Below, in pieces: positions 38,985-48,022 of a stretch of 64,000 nt of DNA (positions are counted from its first letter, which is position 1; every line of letters begins with the position of its first letter). Location: assembly GCF_001050375.1 (NCBI RefSeq), contig NZ_KQ130482.1, positions 202,954-266,953 of the forward strand, read 5' to 3'. Source of the DNA: Catenovulum maritimum. Lineage in GTDB: Bacteria; Pseudomonadota; Gammaproteobacteria; Enterobacterales; Alteromonadaceae. The notes beneath the pieces were generated by a model. That model was not told the origin of the DNA, did not search any database, and saw nothing but the letters and a program-made list of their open reading frames with translations. The translations under genes and the position numbers were made by a program.

Positions 38985-39992
38985 ATGTTAATGATAAGAT
39001 TTGTAAAGCAATTGGTTTTGTCTTGTTTTGTATTAATGCTGTGTAGTTGCGGGGGAAATTCTACGGAATCTAATTCTGCCATAATCCTTGATGATTCCAG
39101 TTCGGGCAACCAAGGTAATGGTCAGCAGGGTAGCGGTGGTTCTGGGCTAAATGCGCAGAAGTTTATTCCAATACAAACCTTTACTTTGGATTCAGATGGT
39201 CCGAACCTTGGTAAAACTGCCTATCAATTAATATGGCAAGTATTTGGAGTTGGCTCTATTGAATCACCAGACTTATATAGTAAAGACCACACTGAAGTAG
39301 AGCATATAGTTGAAGCAACGGATGATGTTGTCGGGCATTACTTTAATTTTTTAGCACATAGAGACTTAGATTATAACAAAGGTGTTGTATCAGATAGACA
39401 AAGAAATGAAATCAAAGCGTATGACAATTCAAACCCCAATTTATTAGGGTATGAAGGAGAAACTTTTCAGTATTCTTGGAAGTTTAAAGTATCAAGTGAA
39501 TTAGAATTATCGAGTAAATTCAGCCATTTTTTCCAACTGAAAGCAAAAAACGCAGTTAATAGTTTTGCCAATGGTGATGACGATCAACCTATTGTAACCA
39601 TTAGCGGTGTAGAGAAATCTGCCAGCGGAAATGAATTACAAGTTAGGTATAGTAAAGGGACTGACACCTTAGGCGTGATGACTTCTGATGTATATCTTGC
39701 GAAGTTAAACTGGGGCAGTATAACAGATGAGTGGTTGCAGATATTTGTTCAGGCAACTTATGCTGAAAATGGTCATTTAGTTTTAGAGATAACAAGATTA
39801 AGAGACAATAATAAAATTTTATCAATTGAAGAAAGCGGCATAGATTTATTGAGAGCTAATGACAGCAATGACTTTGTCAGACCTAAATGGGGTATTTATC
39901 GCTCAATTAGTGAGGCAGAGAGTTTAAGAACGGATGAGGAAAAGGTTTCTTTTGCAAATTTTGTCGTAACAAAAGGTGTTTTACAAGAATAA
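38985..39992 (+). CDS. Lipoprotein with heparin-lyase-I-like (PF14099-type) domain
   Basis: 335 residues. Lipobox around MLCSC, then a Ser/Gly/Gln-rich linker (about 25-60) and a beta-jelly-roll domain. The blocks DRQRNEIKAYD, GETFQYSWKFKV, FSHFFQLKA and FVRPKWGIYRS match the pattern I know from proteins annotated as heparin lyase I family / polysaccharide lyase. DRQRNEIK takes the place of the PL7 RSELR motif. It may be a lyase for alginate or another uronate polymer, or a non-catalytic binder. Context (PL7 neighbour, shared candidate operators) favours alginate. Confidence 0.6.
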   Translation: MLMIRFVKQLVLSCFVLMLCSCGGNSTESNSAIILDDSSSGNQGNGQQGSGGSGLNAQKFIPIQTFTLDSDGPNLGKTAYQLIWQVFGVGSIESPDLYSKDHTEVEHIVEATDDVVGHYFNFLAHRDLDYNKGVVSDRQRNEIKAYDNSNPNLLGYEGETFQYSWKFKVSSELELSSKFSHFFQLKAKNAVNSFANGDDDQPIVTISGVEKSASGNELQVRYSKGTDTLGVMTSDVYLAKLNWGSITDEWLQIFVQATYAENGHLVLEITRLRDNNKILSIEESGIDLLRANDSNDFVRPKWGIYRSISEAESLRTDEEKVSFANFVVTKGVLQE

Positions 39993-40070
39993 GTTAATCG
40001 AATGTAGGCTAAGAATAAATGCCGACTGTTTTTACAATCGGCAAATCAAAGTAAGACGTTTACCCTAATA

Positions 40071-40802
40071 TCAACTTAAAATGTGTTCAAGTGAGTAAAG
40101 CTGTCGAGTCGCTTGAGACTTTTGCTTAATTTCCTCAAGTGCTTGAATTTCACTTGCTTCAAACAGCGCGTTGATTAAGCGATTAAAATGTTGGTGCATT
40201 GCACTTCTTGCTTGTTCTGGATTTCGAGCTTTAAGTGCTTGATATATTTGCTTATGTTCTTCTTTTCTTTGTGCATTACTTTGTTGGCAAATATGGCTGT
40301 GTGCTTGTTTAATATGGGGCTGGTTACGTAGTTCCCATAAATTTTTAATTGAGTGAATCAAAGCTTTGTTATGCGTGCTTTTACAAATCATTAAATGAAA
40401 CTCTCTGTCTGCTGATTCACTTAATTTTTCATCATCTAATTGTTCTACCAAATCTTCAAGTTTGTTTAATTCATCTTCTGTAATTGAAGATGCAGCTAAC
40501 GCAGCGGCTTCACCTTCAACGAGTGCCCGACACTGTGTCAGCTCAAATGCAGAAATGCTGCTTACTTCGCTCTTATCAACCTTATCTTGGTTGATGACAT
40601 AAACACCGGCATTTGTTCTTACTTCTACACGGCCTCTAACTTCTAATGCAATGATGGCTTCACGAAGCGTAGGACGACTAACATTAAATAATTCTGACAA
40701 TTCTCTTTCAGATGGTAATCGAGTTCCAGGTAAATAAGAGCCGTTATTAATACCTGCTTCAATTTTTTCTACTACGCTCCAAAACAAACGGCGACTTTTC
40801 AC
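40071..40802 (-). CDS. GntR-family regulator with FCD effector domain
   Basis: 243 residues from the GTG at 40802, which has a strong GAGAGAGG 8 bases upstream. The open frame reaches an ATG at 40868, but that would add 22 residues with no family match. Winged HTH about 5-70 (YLPGTRLPSERELSELFNVSRPTLREAIIALEVRGRVEVR), then an FCD helical domain with histidines (DREFHLMICKSTHNKAL, HKQIYQALKARNPEQARSAMHQHF) that would bind a metal and a sugar acid. It most likely regulates the alginate genes, with unsaturated uronate or KDG as a plausible effector. Confidence 0.88.
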   Translation of the reverse strand: MKSRRLFWSVVEKIEAGINNGSYLPGTRLPSERELSELFNVSRPTLREAIIALEVRGRVEVRTNAGVYVINQDKVDKSEVSSISAFELTQCRALVEGEAAALAASSITEDELNKLEDLVEQLDDEKLSESADREFHLMICKSTHNKALIHSIKNLWELRNQPHIKQAHSHICQQSNAQRKEEHKQIYQALKARNPEQARSAMHQHFNRLINALFEASEIQALEEIKQKSQATRQLYSLEHILS

Positions 40803-40857
40803 AACGCATACCTCTCTCAATCGACATATTATTTTATTAACATCTATCTTAGCAATA

Positions 40858-40868
40858 TTGTAAAACAA
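40858..40868. promoter_or_regulatory. Candidate FCD-GntR operator, TTGTAAAACAA
   Basis: Fits the TnGTnnnACnA pattern known for FadR/FCD-type GntR regulators. It lies 56 bases upstream of the regulator's GTG start, so autoregulation is plausible. The identical 11-mer occurs at 40942-40952. Confidence 0.5.
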
Positions 40869-40941
40869 AATCTATATTTATCAGCAGCGGTAGGTATTTA
40901 GGGTGTTACCGAATATTTACAAATTTAAACATTTGTTATCT

Positions 40942-40952
40942 TTGTAAAACAA
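40942..40952. promoter_or_regulatory. Candidate FCD-GntR operator, TTGTAAAACAA
   Basis: Second exact copy, 92 bases upstream of the TonB-receptor start at 41044, in the divergent gap with the regulator gene. Copies are 84 bases apart, eight helical turns. Confidence 0.5.
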
Positions 40953-41043
40953 TTAAATCTATTTGTTGAGATAAAGTGTTTGACAATTGTGTTAGTTGCA
41001 TTTAGATTAAAGTGAAACACTGTGGTCAGTCAGAGGATTCATA

Positions 41044-44000
41044 ATGAAACAAGTACTAACAAAAAATAAAATAGCAAAAGCGATTAGAAATGTATTGATA
41101 TATGGCGGGCCAATCGCCATGTTGTCTGTTGCCAATCAAAGTGCATATGCGGCAGAAAATACAGATGATTCGGGTGAAGCCCCTGAGGTGATTCAAGTCA
41201 CTGGCAACCGAGCTACTATGAATCGCTCATTAAATGAAAAGAAAAATACAATCGCTGTTGTTGATGCAATTGCTGCAGCTGACTTTGGTGATTTACCGGG
41301 GTTATCTTTATCTGACGTAATTGAAAATATCCCAGGTGCTTCTGGCCATAGAGAAAAAGGTAGCCAAAATGAAATCTCACTTCGTGGTTTAGGTTCATTT
41401 TTAGGCTATGCAACTTTTAACGGTCGTTCTATTACTAATGCTGGCCCAAATCGTGCGGTTAACTTTAAAAAATTCCCTTCTGAATTAGTCGACAAAGTTG
41501 TTATTTATAAAACACAGCAAGCCGATTTGGTAGAAGGTGCTGTATCAGGCTTAATCGATGTTAGCTCGTTAAAACCAGTTGCCTATGGTAAAGAACAAAC
41601 CATAGTTGAAGTAACAGGTGTTTATAACGATGGTGCAAACAATATCAAAGGTGAAAGCCCATACGGAAAAGAATTTTTATTCTCGACGGTAAATAGCTTT
41701 GAAGTCGGTGAGGGGGATTTAGGTTTTAGCTTAGGTGTTACTTACTCTGATTCTGCTAACCCTGAAGAAATTTATACGACTAGTTCAAATTTGAACTTGT
41801 GTGGTTTACGTAATGCAGATGGTACTGAAATAGGCGGCACGGTTAACTGTGATTCGGATCCAAATCGAGGTGGCAGTGCGCACTCTATTCATAAAACGCT
41901 TGATAAAGCTGAATCGACAGCTGCAATTAATCAGTATGACCCTACTAGCTTATTTATGATGCCGAGTAGTTTTGCGTACCGTACGATTGAAGATGATGAC
42001 GAGAGAAAAAGCATAGTTTCTGCGATTCAATATACGCCTAATGAGTTTTGGGATTTTAATGCAGATGTGGTTTATTCTGAACTTGAATATTTAGAACAAC
42101 GCCATGAGCTTGCTTTGTCAGATGTTCGATACGGTCAAACAGATCATATAATGAATGACGAGCATGCACTGGTTTACTTTAAAGGTTCTTCAAAAGCTCA
42201 GCTCGTTGGCGAAAGACGAAGCCAGTATGATGAATATACAGGCTGGGGTTTAAAAGCCAGCTACACGCCTAATGCTGATTTAAAAGTAGATTTAGATTTA
42301 TCTTATTCAAACTCTTACCGTGAAAGAATTCGCCATTTAGCACGTTATGAGACTAAGAATCAACAAACTTTTACTTGGGATCGTCGAGATACTTTAGTAC
42401 CTAACTTAAGTTTTAATGATGCTAGTGGTAATGCTTACTGGGAAGCAGGTTTTGATAGTGCAACAGCTTTTGATCCTTCTAGTTTAGACTCGTTAGATCC
42501 GACTATTGATACTATTCGTTACTATCGAGATCTTGAGGAACGCGATGATACGATTTATGCCGCTCGTCTTGATTTAGACTACAACGTAGGTGGTTCATTT
42601 ATTGATAGCGTTAAATTTGGTGTTCGTTATTCTGAAGAAACTATGTTGGTTGATGAAGATGCTAAGTGGGCCAAGGCTCTGGTACCAACCGATACACAAC
42701 CTGAAGAATTTAAATCGACTGATTCAAGTGCTGGATTAGCTGATGATCTTGAAGAAGCGCTTGCAACTGACGTTAAAAATAATTGCTTGAGTGAGTTTAA
42801 TAACAAAGATTACTTTGGTGACGTATCTGGCGGTAATCCTGTAAATGGTTTCTTAATCATGGATGCTGAGTGCGGTATTGCGCAAATCTATGATAGAGAT
42901 GAAGCAGATCCGACGCAGAGAACTTTCAGTGACATAGGCAATTTAGCTGAGCGCGAAAGCCCTGGTGATGTTGATGCCCAAGAAAATATACTAGCAGCAT
43001 ATGCTATGGCAAATTTTCGCAGCGAGCTAGGTAGTTTACCAATTGAAGGTAACTTTGGGGTTCGAGCTGTTAGAACTGAAACAACTTCTTTAGGTTGGAA
43101 TAATGGTTTGGTCTTATCTCGCGGTGAAGATGGTTCTTATACAGTTGGTGTCGCTTCTGAAGTCGACTCTACACCGATTGTCACTGAAGCTGATAATTTG
43201 AGATTTTTGCCAAGCGCCAATATTACTTTTCACTTAAACCAAGACTTAATGTTACGTTTAGGTGCGTTTAGAGCTATGTCGCGCGTTGCACTACAAGATA
43301 TGTCTTCTGGTCGTGTGATTAACTTTAATAATTCTGATAATGAAGGTCAGACAGTACAGAATATTAATGAAATCCCTAGTTTGGCTGGTGACATCATAGG
43401 CGGTAATCCTTATGTCGCACCTATGATGTCATGGAATGGTGATGTTTCTTTAGAATGGTACCCAAGCCAAGATGCATACTTAAGCTTTGCTTATTATTGG
43501 AAAGAGTTTGATGCTGTGTTTAGAAGCTCTAAAATATATGAGAATTTTGATGTTGCGATTCCTGACGGCACAACAGCGACTTTTAGCTTACCAGTTCTGA
43601 TTAATGATGTTGAAGATAAGTCGTCTGTAATTCAAGGTTTTGAGCTTTCAGCGCAGAAGCACTTTAGTGAATTACCAGCACCATTTGATGGTTTAGGTGT
43701 AAAAGCAGCTTATAACTATTCTGATTCAGATTATCAAAGAGAAGATCCAAATTTCTCTGGTTTATTAGAGCCTTCAAATATGTGGGGGAACTCTAAAGAA
43801 ACTGCATCAGCGTCTGTTTATTGGGACTTTGATAAGTTGTCATTAAGATTATTGTATAAATATCGTTCTAAATACTATCAGCCTAGTAACTTGTTTGACA
43901 CAAGGTCTAACCGTTATGTAGATGATGCTGAGTATTTCGATTTCAGTGGTAAATATAAGATCAACAAAGTATTTTCAGTTAGCTTGAAAATGTTGAACTT

Positions 44001-44103
44001 ATTAAATGAACCGAAAGTGCAAGTTCGAGGTGTAGATTCAAGCATATCAGAAGTGTCTTCGACAGGAACTAAAGTGTTCTTATCTGTCGCTGCTAAGTTT
44101 TAA
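41044..44103 (+). CDS. TonB-dependent receptor, probable oligoalginate uptake
   Basis: 1019 residues with an extended signal region (to about 36, SAYAAEN). The plug holds VTGNRATMNRSLNEKK, LPGLSLSDVIENIPGA, EISLRGLGSFLGYATFNGRS and LVDKVVIYKTQ; the barrel ends SVAAKF. It is larger than the other two receptors and not close to either. Divergent from the GntR gene and directly upstream of kdgF, so it should import alginate oligomers or uronates. AGAGGA lies before the ATG. A strong terminator follows the stop. Confidence 0.9.
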   Translation: MKQVLTKNKIAKAIRNVLIYGGPIAMLSVANQSAYAAENTDDSGEAPEVIQVTGNRATMNRSLNEKKNTIAVVDAIAAADFGDLPGLSLSDVIENIPGASGHREKGSQNEISLRGLGSFLGYATFNGRSITNAGPNRAVNFKKFPSELVDKVVIYKTQQADLVEGAVSGLIDVSSLKPVAYGKEQTIVEVTGVYNDGANNIKGESPYGKEFLFSTVNSFEVGEGDLGFSLGVTYSDSANPEEIYTTSSNLNLCGLRNADGTEIGGTVNCDSDPNRGGSAHSIHKTLDKAESTAAINQYDPTSLFMMPSSFAYRTIEDDDERKSIVSAIQYTPNEFWDFNADVVYSELEYLEQRHELALSDVRYGQTDHIMNDEHALVYFKGSSKAQLVGERRSQYDEYTGWGLKASYTPNADLKVDLDLSYSNSYRERIRHLARYETKNQQTFTWDRRDTLVPNLSFNDASGNAYWEAGFDSATAFDPSSLDSLDPTIDTIRYYRDLEERDDTIYAARLDLDYNVGGSFIDSVKFGVRYSEETMLVDEDAKWAKALVPTDTQPEEFKSTDSSAGLADDLEEALATDVKNNCLSEFNNKDYFGDVSGGNPVNGFLIMDAECGIAQIYDRDEADPTQRTFSDIGNLAERESPGDVDAQENILAAYAMANFRSELGSLPIEGNFGVRAVRTETTSLGWNNGLVLSRGEDGSYTVGVASEVDSTPIVTEADNLRFLPSANITFHLNQDLMLRLGAFRAMSRVALQDMSSGRVINFNNSDNEGQTVQNINEIPSLAGDIIGGNPYVAPMMSWNGDVSLEWYPSQDAYLSFAYYWKEFDAVFRSSKIYENFDVAIPDGTTATFSLPVLINDVEDKSSVIQGFELSAQKHFSELPAPFDGLGVKAAYNYSDSDYQREDPNFSGLLEPSNMWGNSKETASASVYWDFDKLSLRLLYKYRSKYYQPSNLFDTRSNRYVDDAEYFDFSGKYKINKVFSVSLKMLNLLNEPKVQVRGVDSSISEVSSTGTKVFLSVAAKF

Positions 44104-44122
44104 TCACACTGATTAACTCCTC

Positions 44123-44168
44123 AGCGGAACATTTCACTTACCTACTTTGTAAATGTTCCGCTTTTTTT
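44123..44168 (+). terminator. Terminator after the TonB receptor
   Basis: 12-bp perfect stem AGCGGAACATTT / AAATGTTCCGCT with a 16-base loop and a run of seven T. Confidence 0.9.
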
Positions 44169-44269
44169 AGTTTGGCCTTTTAACCATTAATTATTAATGG
44201 CTATGTATAGGAAGGCCATATTCACACTGCATCAGCCAGATGGGCAAAATTTTAGTAAGAGGTATAAAT

Positions 44270-44605
44270 ATGCAACAAAGTGAACGTTTAATTAAATCAA
44301 CTGACAATGAAATTGTTGATTTAGGTGAAGGGTTAAAACGCCAATTATTAGGTTACAACCATGAGCTGATGTTAGTTAGAGTATGGTTTGATAAGGGCGC
44401 AGAAGGGTATTTACACAAACATCCTCATTCTCAATCAACTTATATTGAAAGTGGTGTGTTTGACGTTCATGTTAATGGAGAAGTGAAGCGTTTGTCAGCA
44501 GGTGACGCTTTTTTTATTCCGCCAGAGGAGATGCACGGTGCGGTTTGTATTGAAGAAGGCGTATTAATAGATACATTCAGCCCGATTCGTGAAGATTTTC
44601 TGTGA
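44270..44605 (+). CDS. kdgF: KdgF-like cupin
   Basis: 111 residues from the ATG at 44270, preceded by AAGAGGT; the frame is open to 44240 but without family match. Single cupin fold with metal ligands in YLHKHPHSQSTYIESG (His, His, Gln) and the later His in PPEEMHGAVCIEEG. KdgF speeds the opening of unsaturated uronate monomers from pectin or alginate lyases to the linear keto form (DEH in alginate catabolism). The MFS gene follows immediately, so they form an operon. Confidence 0.9.
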   Translation: MQQSERLIKSTDNEIVDLGEGLKRQLLGYNHELMLVRVWFDKGAEGYLHKHPHSQSTYIESGVFDVHVNGEVKRLSAGDAFFIPPEEMHGAVCIEEGVLIDTFSPIREDFL

Positions 44606-44613
44606 GGCAAAAT

Positions 44614-45885
44614 ATGTTTATAAATAGATTAAGATGGGCAGTTGTATCCCTTATCGCATTAGCAACGGTTATCAATTACATTGATCGATCTGCACTTGCG
44701 GTAATGTGGCCGAGTATTGCATCAGATTTAGGTTTAGATAAGTCTGATTATGCGAATATCATGACAGTTTTCATGGTTTCATATGCGATTGGTCAAGGTG
44801 TTTTTGGTGGCTTGTTCGATAAGTTAGGCGCTAGAATCGGTTTTACTATCTCTATCGGTGCATGGTCAATTGCGACAATTTTGCACGGTATCGCAACCAC
44901 TGTAACTTCATTTTCAATATTTCGTTTCTTACTTGGTTTCAGTGAAGCTGGTAACTGGCCTGGTGCGACTAAGGTTAATGCTGAGTGGTTTCCGGTTAAA
45001 GAAAGAGCTTTAGCTCAAGGTATATTTAATGCTGGTGCTTCTATTGGTTCTATTATAGCTCCGCCGCTTATCGCTGCGTTATATGCTTTTATTGGCTGGC
45101 AAGCAACGTTCTTCGTTATTGGTGGAGTAGGTTTGTTTTGGTTAATTCCTTGGTTATATTTATATAAAGGCACACCGAGTCAACACCCTATGCTCGCTGA
45201 AGCAGAACGTCAGTATATTTTAAGCGGCCAAAAGCAAAATAATGCTGATTCTGACGCTGAAGAGTACGTACCTACTTACCGTGAAATGCTTGGCCACAAA
45301 CAAGCTTGGAGTGTTGTATCTGCTCGTTTGTTCATTGATCCTGTTTGGTGGTTATTTGTTGCTTGGTTACCTTTGTATTTGAATGAAAGATTTGGTTTTG
45401 ATGTAAAACAAATTGGTGCGTTTTCTTGGGTTCCTTATGTTGGTGCTATGTTTGGTGCATTGCTGGGTGGTTGGATTTCAGGTCGCCTCATCGGGTCTGG
45501 TTGGTCAGTTAATCGAGCTCGGAAAACTGTCATTGGTGCTGGCTGTTTGATTATGTTACCTGCTTTACTTGCAACTATATATGCAGAAACGCCAACTATG
45601 GCTGTTACTTTGATTGCCTTTATTTTATTCGGCTTTCAGGTGGTAATTGGTAATATTCAAACACTACCTAGTGATTATTTCTCAGGTAAAACGGTTGGCT
45701 CTTTAGCTGGTCTTTCTGGTGCGAGTGCGGTGTTAAGTGTTATCGTTGTTACTCAGTTGGTTCCAGTATTATCTGCTAATGGTAACTACTCTGTAGTGTT
45801 TGGCTTAGCGGCTACATTTGTTCCACTGTGTTTCATATCCGTTTTATTCGGTGGTAAAATTAAAGCTGTTGTGGCTAAACGATAA
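44614..45885 (+). CDS. MFS transporter of the hexuronate/anion:cation symporter type (ExuT-like)
   Basis: About 423 residues, 12 transmembrane segments. The N-terminus RWAVVSLIALATVINYIDRSALAVMWPSI and the block GFSEAGNWPGATKVNAEWFPVKERALAQGIFNAG are typical of the ACS family that carries glucuronate, galacturonate and related anions. It probably brings DEH or unsaturated uronate into the cytoplasm. I choose the ATG at 44614, with GTGAGG 6 bases upstream; a GTG at 44602 overlapping the kdgF stop is the alternative. A hairpin with T-run follows. Confidence 0.88.
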   Translation: MFINRLRWAVVSLIALATVINYIDRSALAVMWPSIASDLGLDKSDYANIMTVFMVSYAIGQGVFGGLFDKLGARIGFTISIGAWSIATILHGIATTVTSFSIFRFLLGFSEAGNWPGATKVNAEWFPVKERALAQGIFNAGASIGSIIAPPLIAALYAFIGWQATFFVIGGVGLFWLIPWLYLYKGTPSQHPMLAEAERQYILSGQKQNNADSDAEEYVPTYREMLGHKQAWSVVSARLFIDPVWWLFVAWLPLYLNERFGFDVKQIGAFSWVPYVGAMFGALLGGWISGRLIGSGWSVNRARKTVIGAGCLIMLPALLATIYAETPTMAVTLIAFILFGFQVVIGNIQTLPSDYFSGKTVGSLAGLSGASAVLSVIVVTQLVPVLSANGNYSVVFGLAATFVPLCFISVLFGGKIKAVVAKR

Positions 45886-45937
45886 GCTGATTAATCCTGA
45901 GCTCTCCTAAATGAGTTCGGGTTTAATAAAATCTTCT

Positions 45938-45977
45938 AATGGTGTAAGTGAATTTAAATACTCATTTACACCATTTT
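45938..45977 (+). terminator. Terminator after the hexuronate-type transporter
   Basis: Stem AATGGTGTAA-TGA / TCA-TTACACCATT around an AT-rich loop, followed by TTTT. A weaker G-U containing stem lies just before it at 45897-45920. Confidence 0.75.
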
Positions 45978-46171
45978 TGTCTGTCCTCTTATAACAATCT
46001 CTTTATTGTCTTTCTCCTTTCTACAAACTAAATGTTGCTATCAATCAAATTTTTTATTTTTGACTGAATTTCAGCTAGATTGTATTACCAAATTTATTGT
46101 TTTTGTATTTAAGATTTTTATTGGTTTTTTATTAATTTTAACAACCTTTTTATCTTACCAAATTAAAAATA

Positions 46172-46182
46172 TTGTTTGACAA
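46172..46182. promoter_or_regulatory. Candidate FCD-GntR operator, TTGTTTGACAA
   Basis: TnGTnnnACnA-type inverted repeat 90 bases upstream of the dehydrogenase start. A weaker match, TTGTATTACCA, occurs at 46080-46090 in the same 386-base gap. Confidence 0.4.
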
Positions 46183-46271
46183 ATTGTAGGGTTTTTATAA
46201 TACTTATCACATGACAATTTAACGATTAGTTTAAATTGTTAAGTTTTCTAACAGAATTGATGAGGTGTACG

Positions 46272-47459
46272 ATGACTCCATTTGAGTGGAATTTCCCAAC
46301 AAAACTGGTTTATGGACCAGGTCGTTTAAGTGAAGTAGGTCAAATAGCTTCTGGCTATGGTAAAAAAGCAATGATCGCGACTTACGCGAAAGGTAGTCCA
46401 TTAGATCCAGTAATAGAACAAGTTGAATCAGCGCTTTTAGCTGCTGGTTTAGAAGTGGTTATTTTCACTGGAATTGAGCCAAACCCACGCGCTCAAACTA
46501 TTGATAAAGCGACAGAGCTTTTCTTAGAAGAAAAATGTGATCTTGTTATCGCATTAGGTGGTGGTAGCGTTATCGATGGTTCTAAATATATCGCTGCAAC
46601 AGCATTTTCTGGTGGTAAATCATGGGATTATGTTGTTTTAGGTGATCGTACACCTAGAGAGTATACAGGCGCATTCCCAATTATCTCTATCCCAACTATT
46701 TCAGCTGCTGGTTCTGAATGTAATGCTGGTGGTGTTATTCAAAATGCTGAAACAAACGAAAAGAGTTTCTCACGTTCACCATATCGTATTCCTAAAGAAG
46801 CAATCGTTGATCCAGAAATCTTAAAATCTGTACCATTGCATTTAACTAAAGAGAGCTGTATCGATATATTCTCTCACTTGGTTGAACATTATTTATCAAG
46901 CCATGACGAATCAGAATTTGCTGATCGTATGACAGAAGGCATGATTTTATGCTTAATCGATAACTTCGAGAAGATAGTTGACGATATCGAAGATACTGAA
47001 GTTCGTGGCCAATTAGCTTTATGTTCTATTTTTGGTTGGTCTGGCTTCCAAGCATTAGGTCGTTTAGGTTGTATCCCAATGCATTCAATTGAAATGCCGT
47101 TGAGTGCACACTATGACTTACCTCACGCTAGAGGTATGGTAGTGGTTATCCCAGCTTATTTTGAGCATATGGCTGCTTCTTTACCACATAGATTTGCGAA
47201 ACTTGCGAGACGTTGTTTTGGTGTTACTGAGTCTGATGACTTGGCGGCAGCACAGTTATTACACGTTAAAGTTAGAGAATGGTTCAAGCGTATGGATTCA
47301 TACTTAACGCTTAGCGATGTAGGCATTCCAGACGACAAGTTTGAGCAAATGGCTGAAGATGTTGTTCGTATGTTCCCTGGTGGCGCTCCTGATAGCACAG
47401 CCGGCCCTCGTCCAATTACAAAAGACGAAATTGTTAAAATGTACGAATTGTGTAAATAG
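46272..47459 (+). CDS. Iron-containing alcohol dehydrogenase, candidate uronate (DEH) reductase
   Basis: 395 residues from the ATG at 46272, which has GAGGTG upstream; the frame extends to 46236 without family match. Fe-ADH (type III) signatures: LVYGPGRL, ALGGGSVIDGSK in the NAD(P) site, and metal ligands in DIFSHLVEHY (Asp, His) plus HSIEMPLSAHYDLPHARG (two His). These enzymes reduce aldehydes or ketones with NAD(P)H. Context between the hexuronate transporter and a PL6 lyase suggests reduction of DEH to KDG, a step usually assigned to SDR or hydroxyacid dehydrogenases, so this is an inference. Confidence 0.82.
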   Translation: MTPFEWNFPTKLVYGPGRLSEVGQIASGYGKKAMIATYAKGSPLDPVIEQVESALLAAGLEVVIFTGIEPNPRAQTIDKATELFLEEKCDLVIALGGGSVIDGSKYIAATAFSGGKSWDYVVLGDRTPREYTGAFPIISIPTISAAGSECNAGGVIQNAETNEKSFSRSPYRIPKEAIVDPEILKSVPLHLTKESCIDIFSHLVEHYLSSHDESEFADRMTEGMILCLIDNFEKIVDDIEDTEVRGQLALCSIFGWSGFQALGRLGCIPMHSIEMPLSAHYDLPHARGMVVVIPAYFEHMAASLPHRFAKLARRCFGVTESDDLAAAQLLHVKVREWFKRMDSYLTLSDVGIPDDKFEQMAEDVVRMFPGGAPDSTAGPRPITKDEIVKMYELCK

Positions 47460-47484
47460 TAGATATTTTCATAATCAGCTAAGG

Positions 47485-47519
47485 AGCTGCATTTGTATTT
47501 TTTACGAATGCAGCTTTTT
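47485..47519 (+). terminator. Terminator of the dehydrogenase gene
   Basis: Stem AGCTGCATT / AATGCAGCT extended by TGTA/TACG-type pairs, then TTTT; 26 bases after the stop. Confidence 0.85.
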
Positions 47520-47966
47520 CGTTTTAAACCTTTTATTTTTGTTTTTTAGCTTTTGATATAAGCCTATATTTCCCCAATTTATATTGCTGACAGCTCTGAC
47601 AGTTTACTAAAATCCGTTTAATTCACACTTATCTTGCTTTTGTTAAATTAAGTTCAGTTCAGCTTGCTCAGTACTAGCCCTGCCTTTAGTTATCGGAAGT
47701 TATAGGGAGATAAGTTAATAAGTATTGTTAAACCTTCTTTAAAGCAAAGTTTGTACCTAATGCGGGGCAAAATCAGCCTCTCATTCAGTCCGCTTTTTAA
47801 ATTAGCAAAATAGCCGTTTTACAAATAACAAACAGTTTAAAATTGTCCGCAAAAGAGCAACAGAACTTAGCTATTGAGAGTGATTGTTTTAGTGATGATG
47901 GGGGATAAGTACAGAGGTGATTTCTTATCTAGAGTTAAGGTTAACTAAGACAATGGAATGAAAGAT
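47520..47966. other. Gene-free stretch with one dispersed-repeat copy
   Basis: About 450 bases without a supported gene. Bases 47923-47950 carry the motif TTTCTTATCTAGAGTTAAGGTTAACTAA, shown here only to mark its position, similar to 34800-34830 and 35288-35322. In one frame all three copies read (N/D)FLSR(V/I)KV then one residue and a stop. Nothing else is recognised. Confidence 0.4.
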
Positions 47967-48006
47967 AAAGGGCGATATAGATTTAGCTCTATTATTCACC
48001 CTTTAG
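47967..48006 (-). terminator. Hairpin downstream of the PL6 gene
   Basis: On the minus strand, CTAAAGGGTGAATAATAG pairs imperfectly with CTATATCGCCCTTT, followed by ATCTTTC. It lies just after the stop at 48023 and is a likely, somewhat weak terminator. Confidence 0.55.
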
Positions 48007-48022
48007 AAATGTAGCTAAATTT

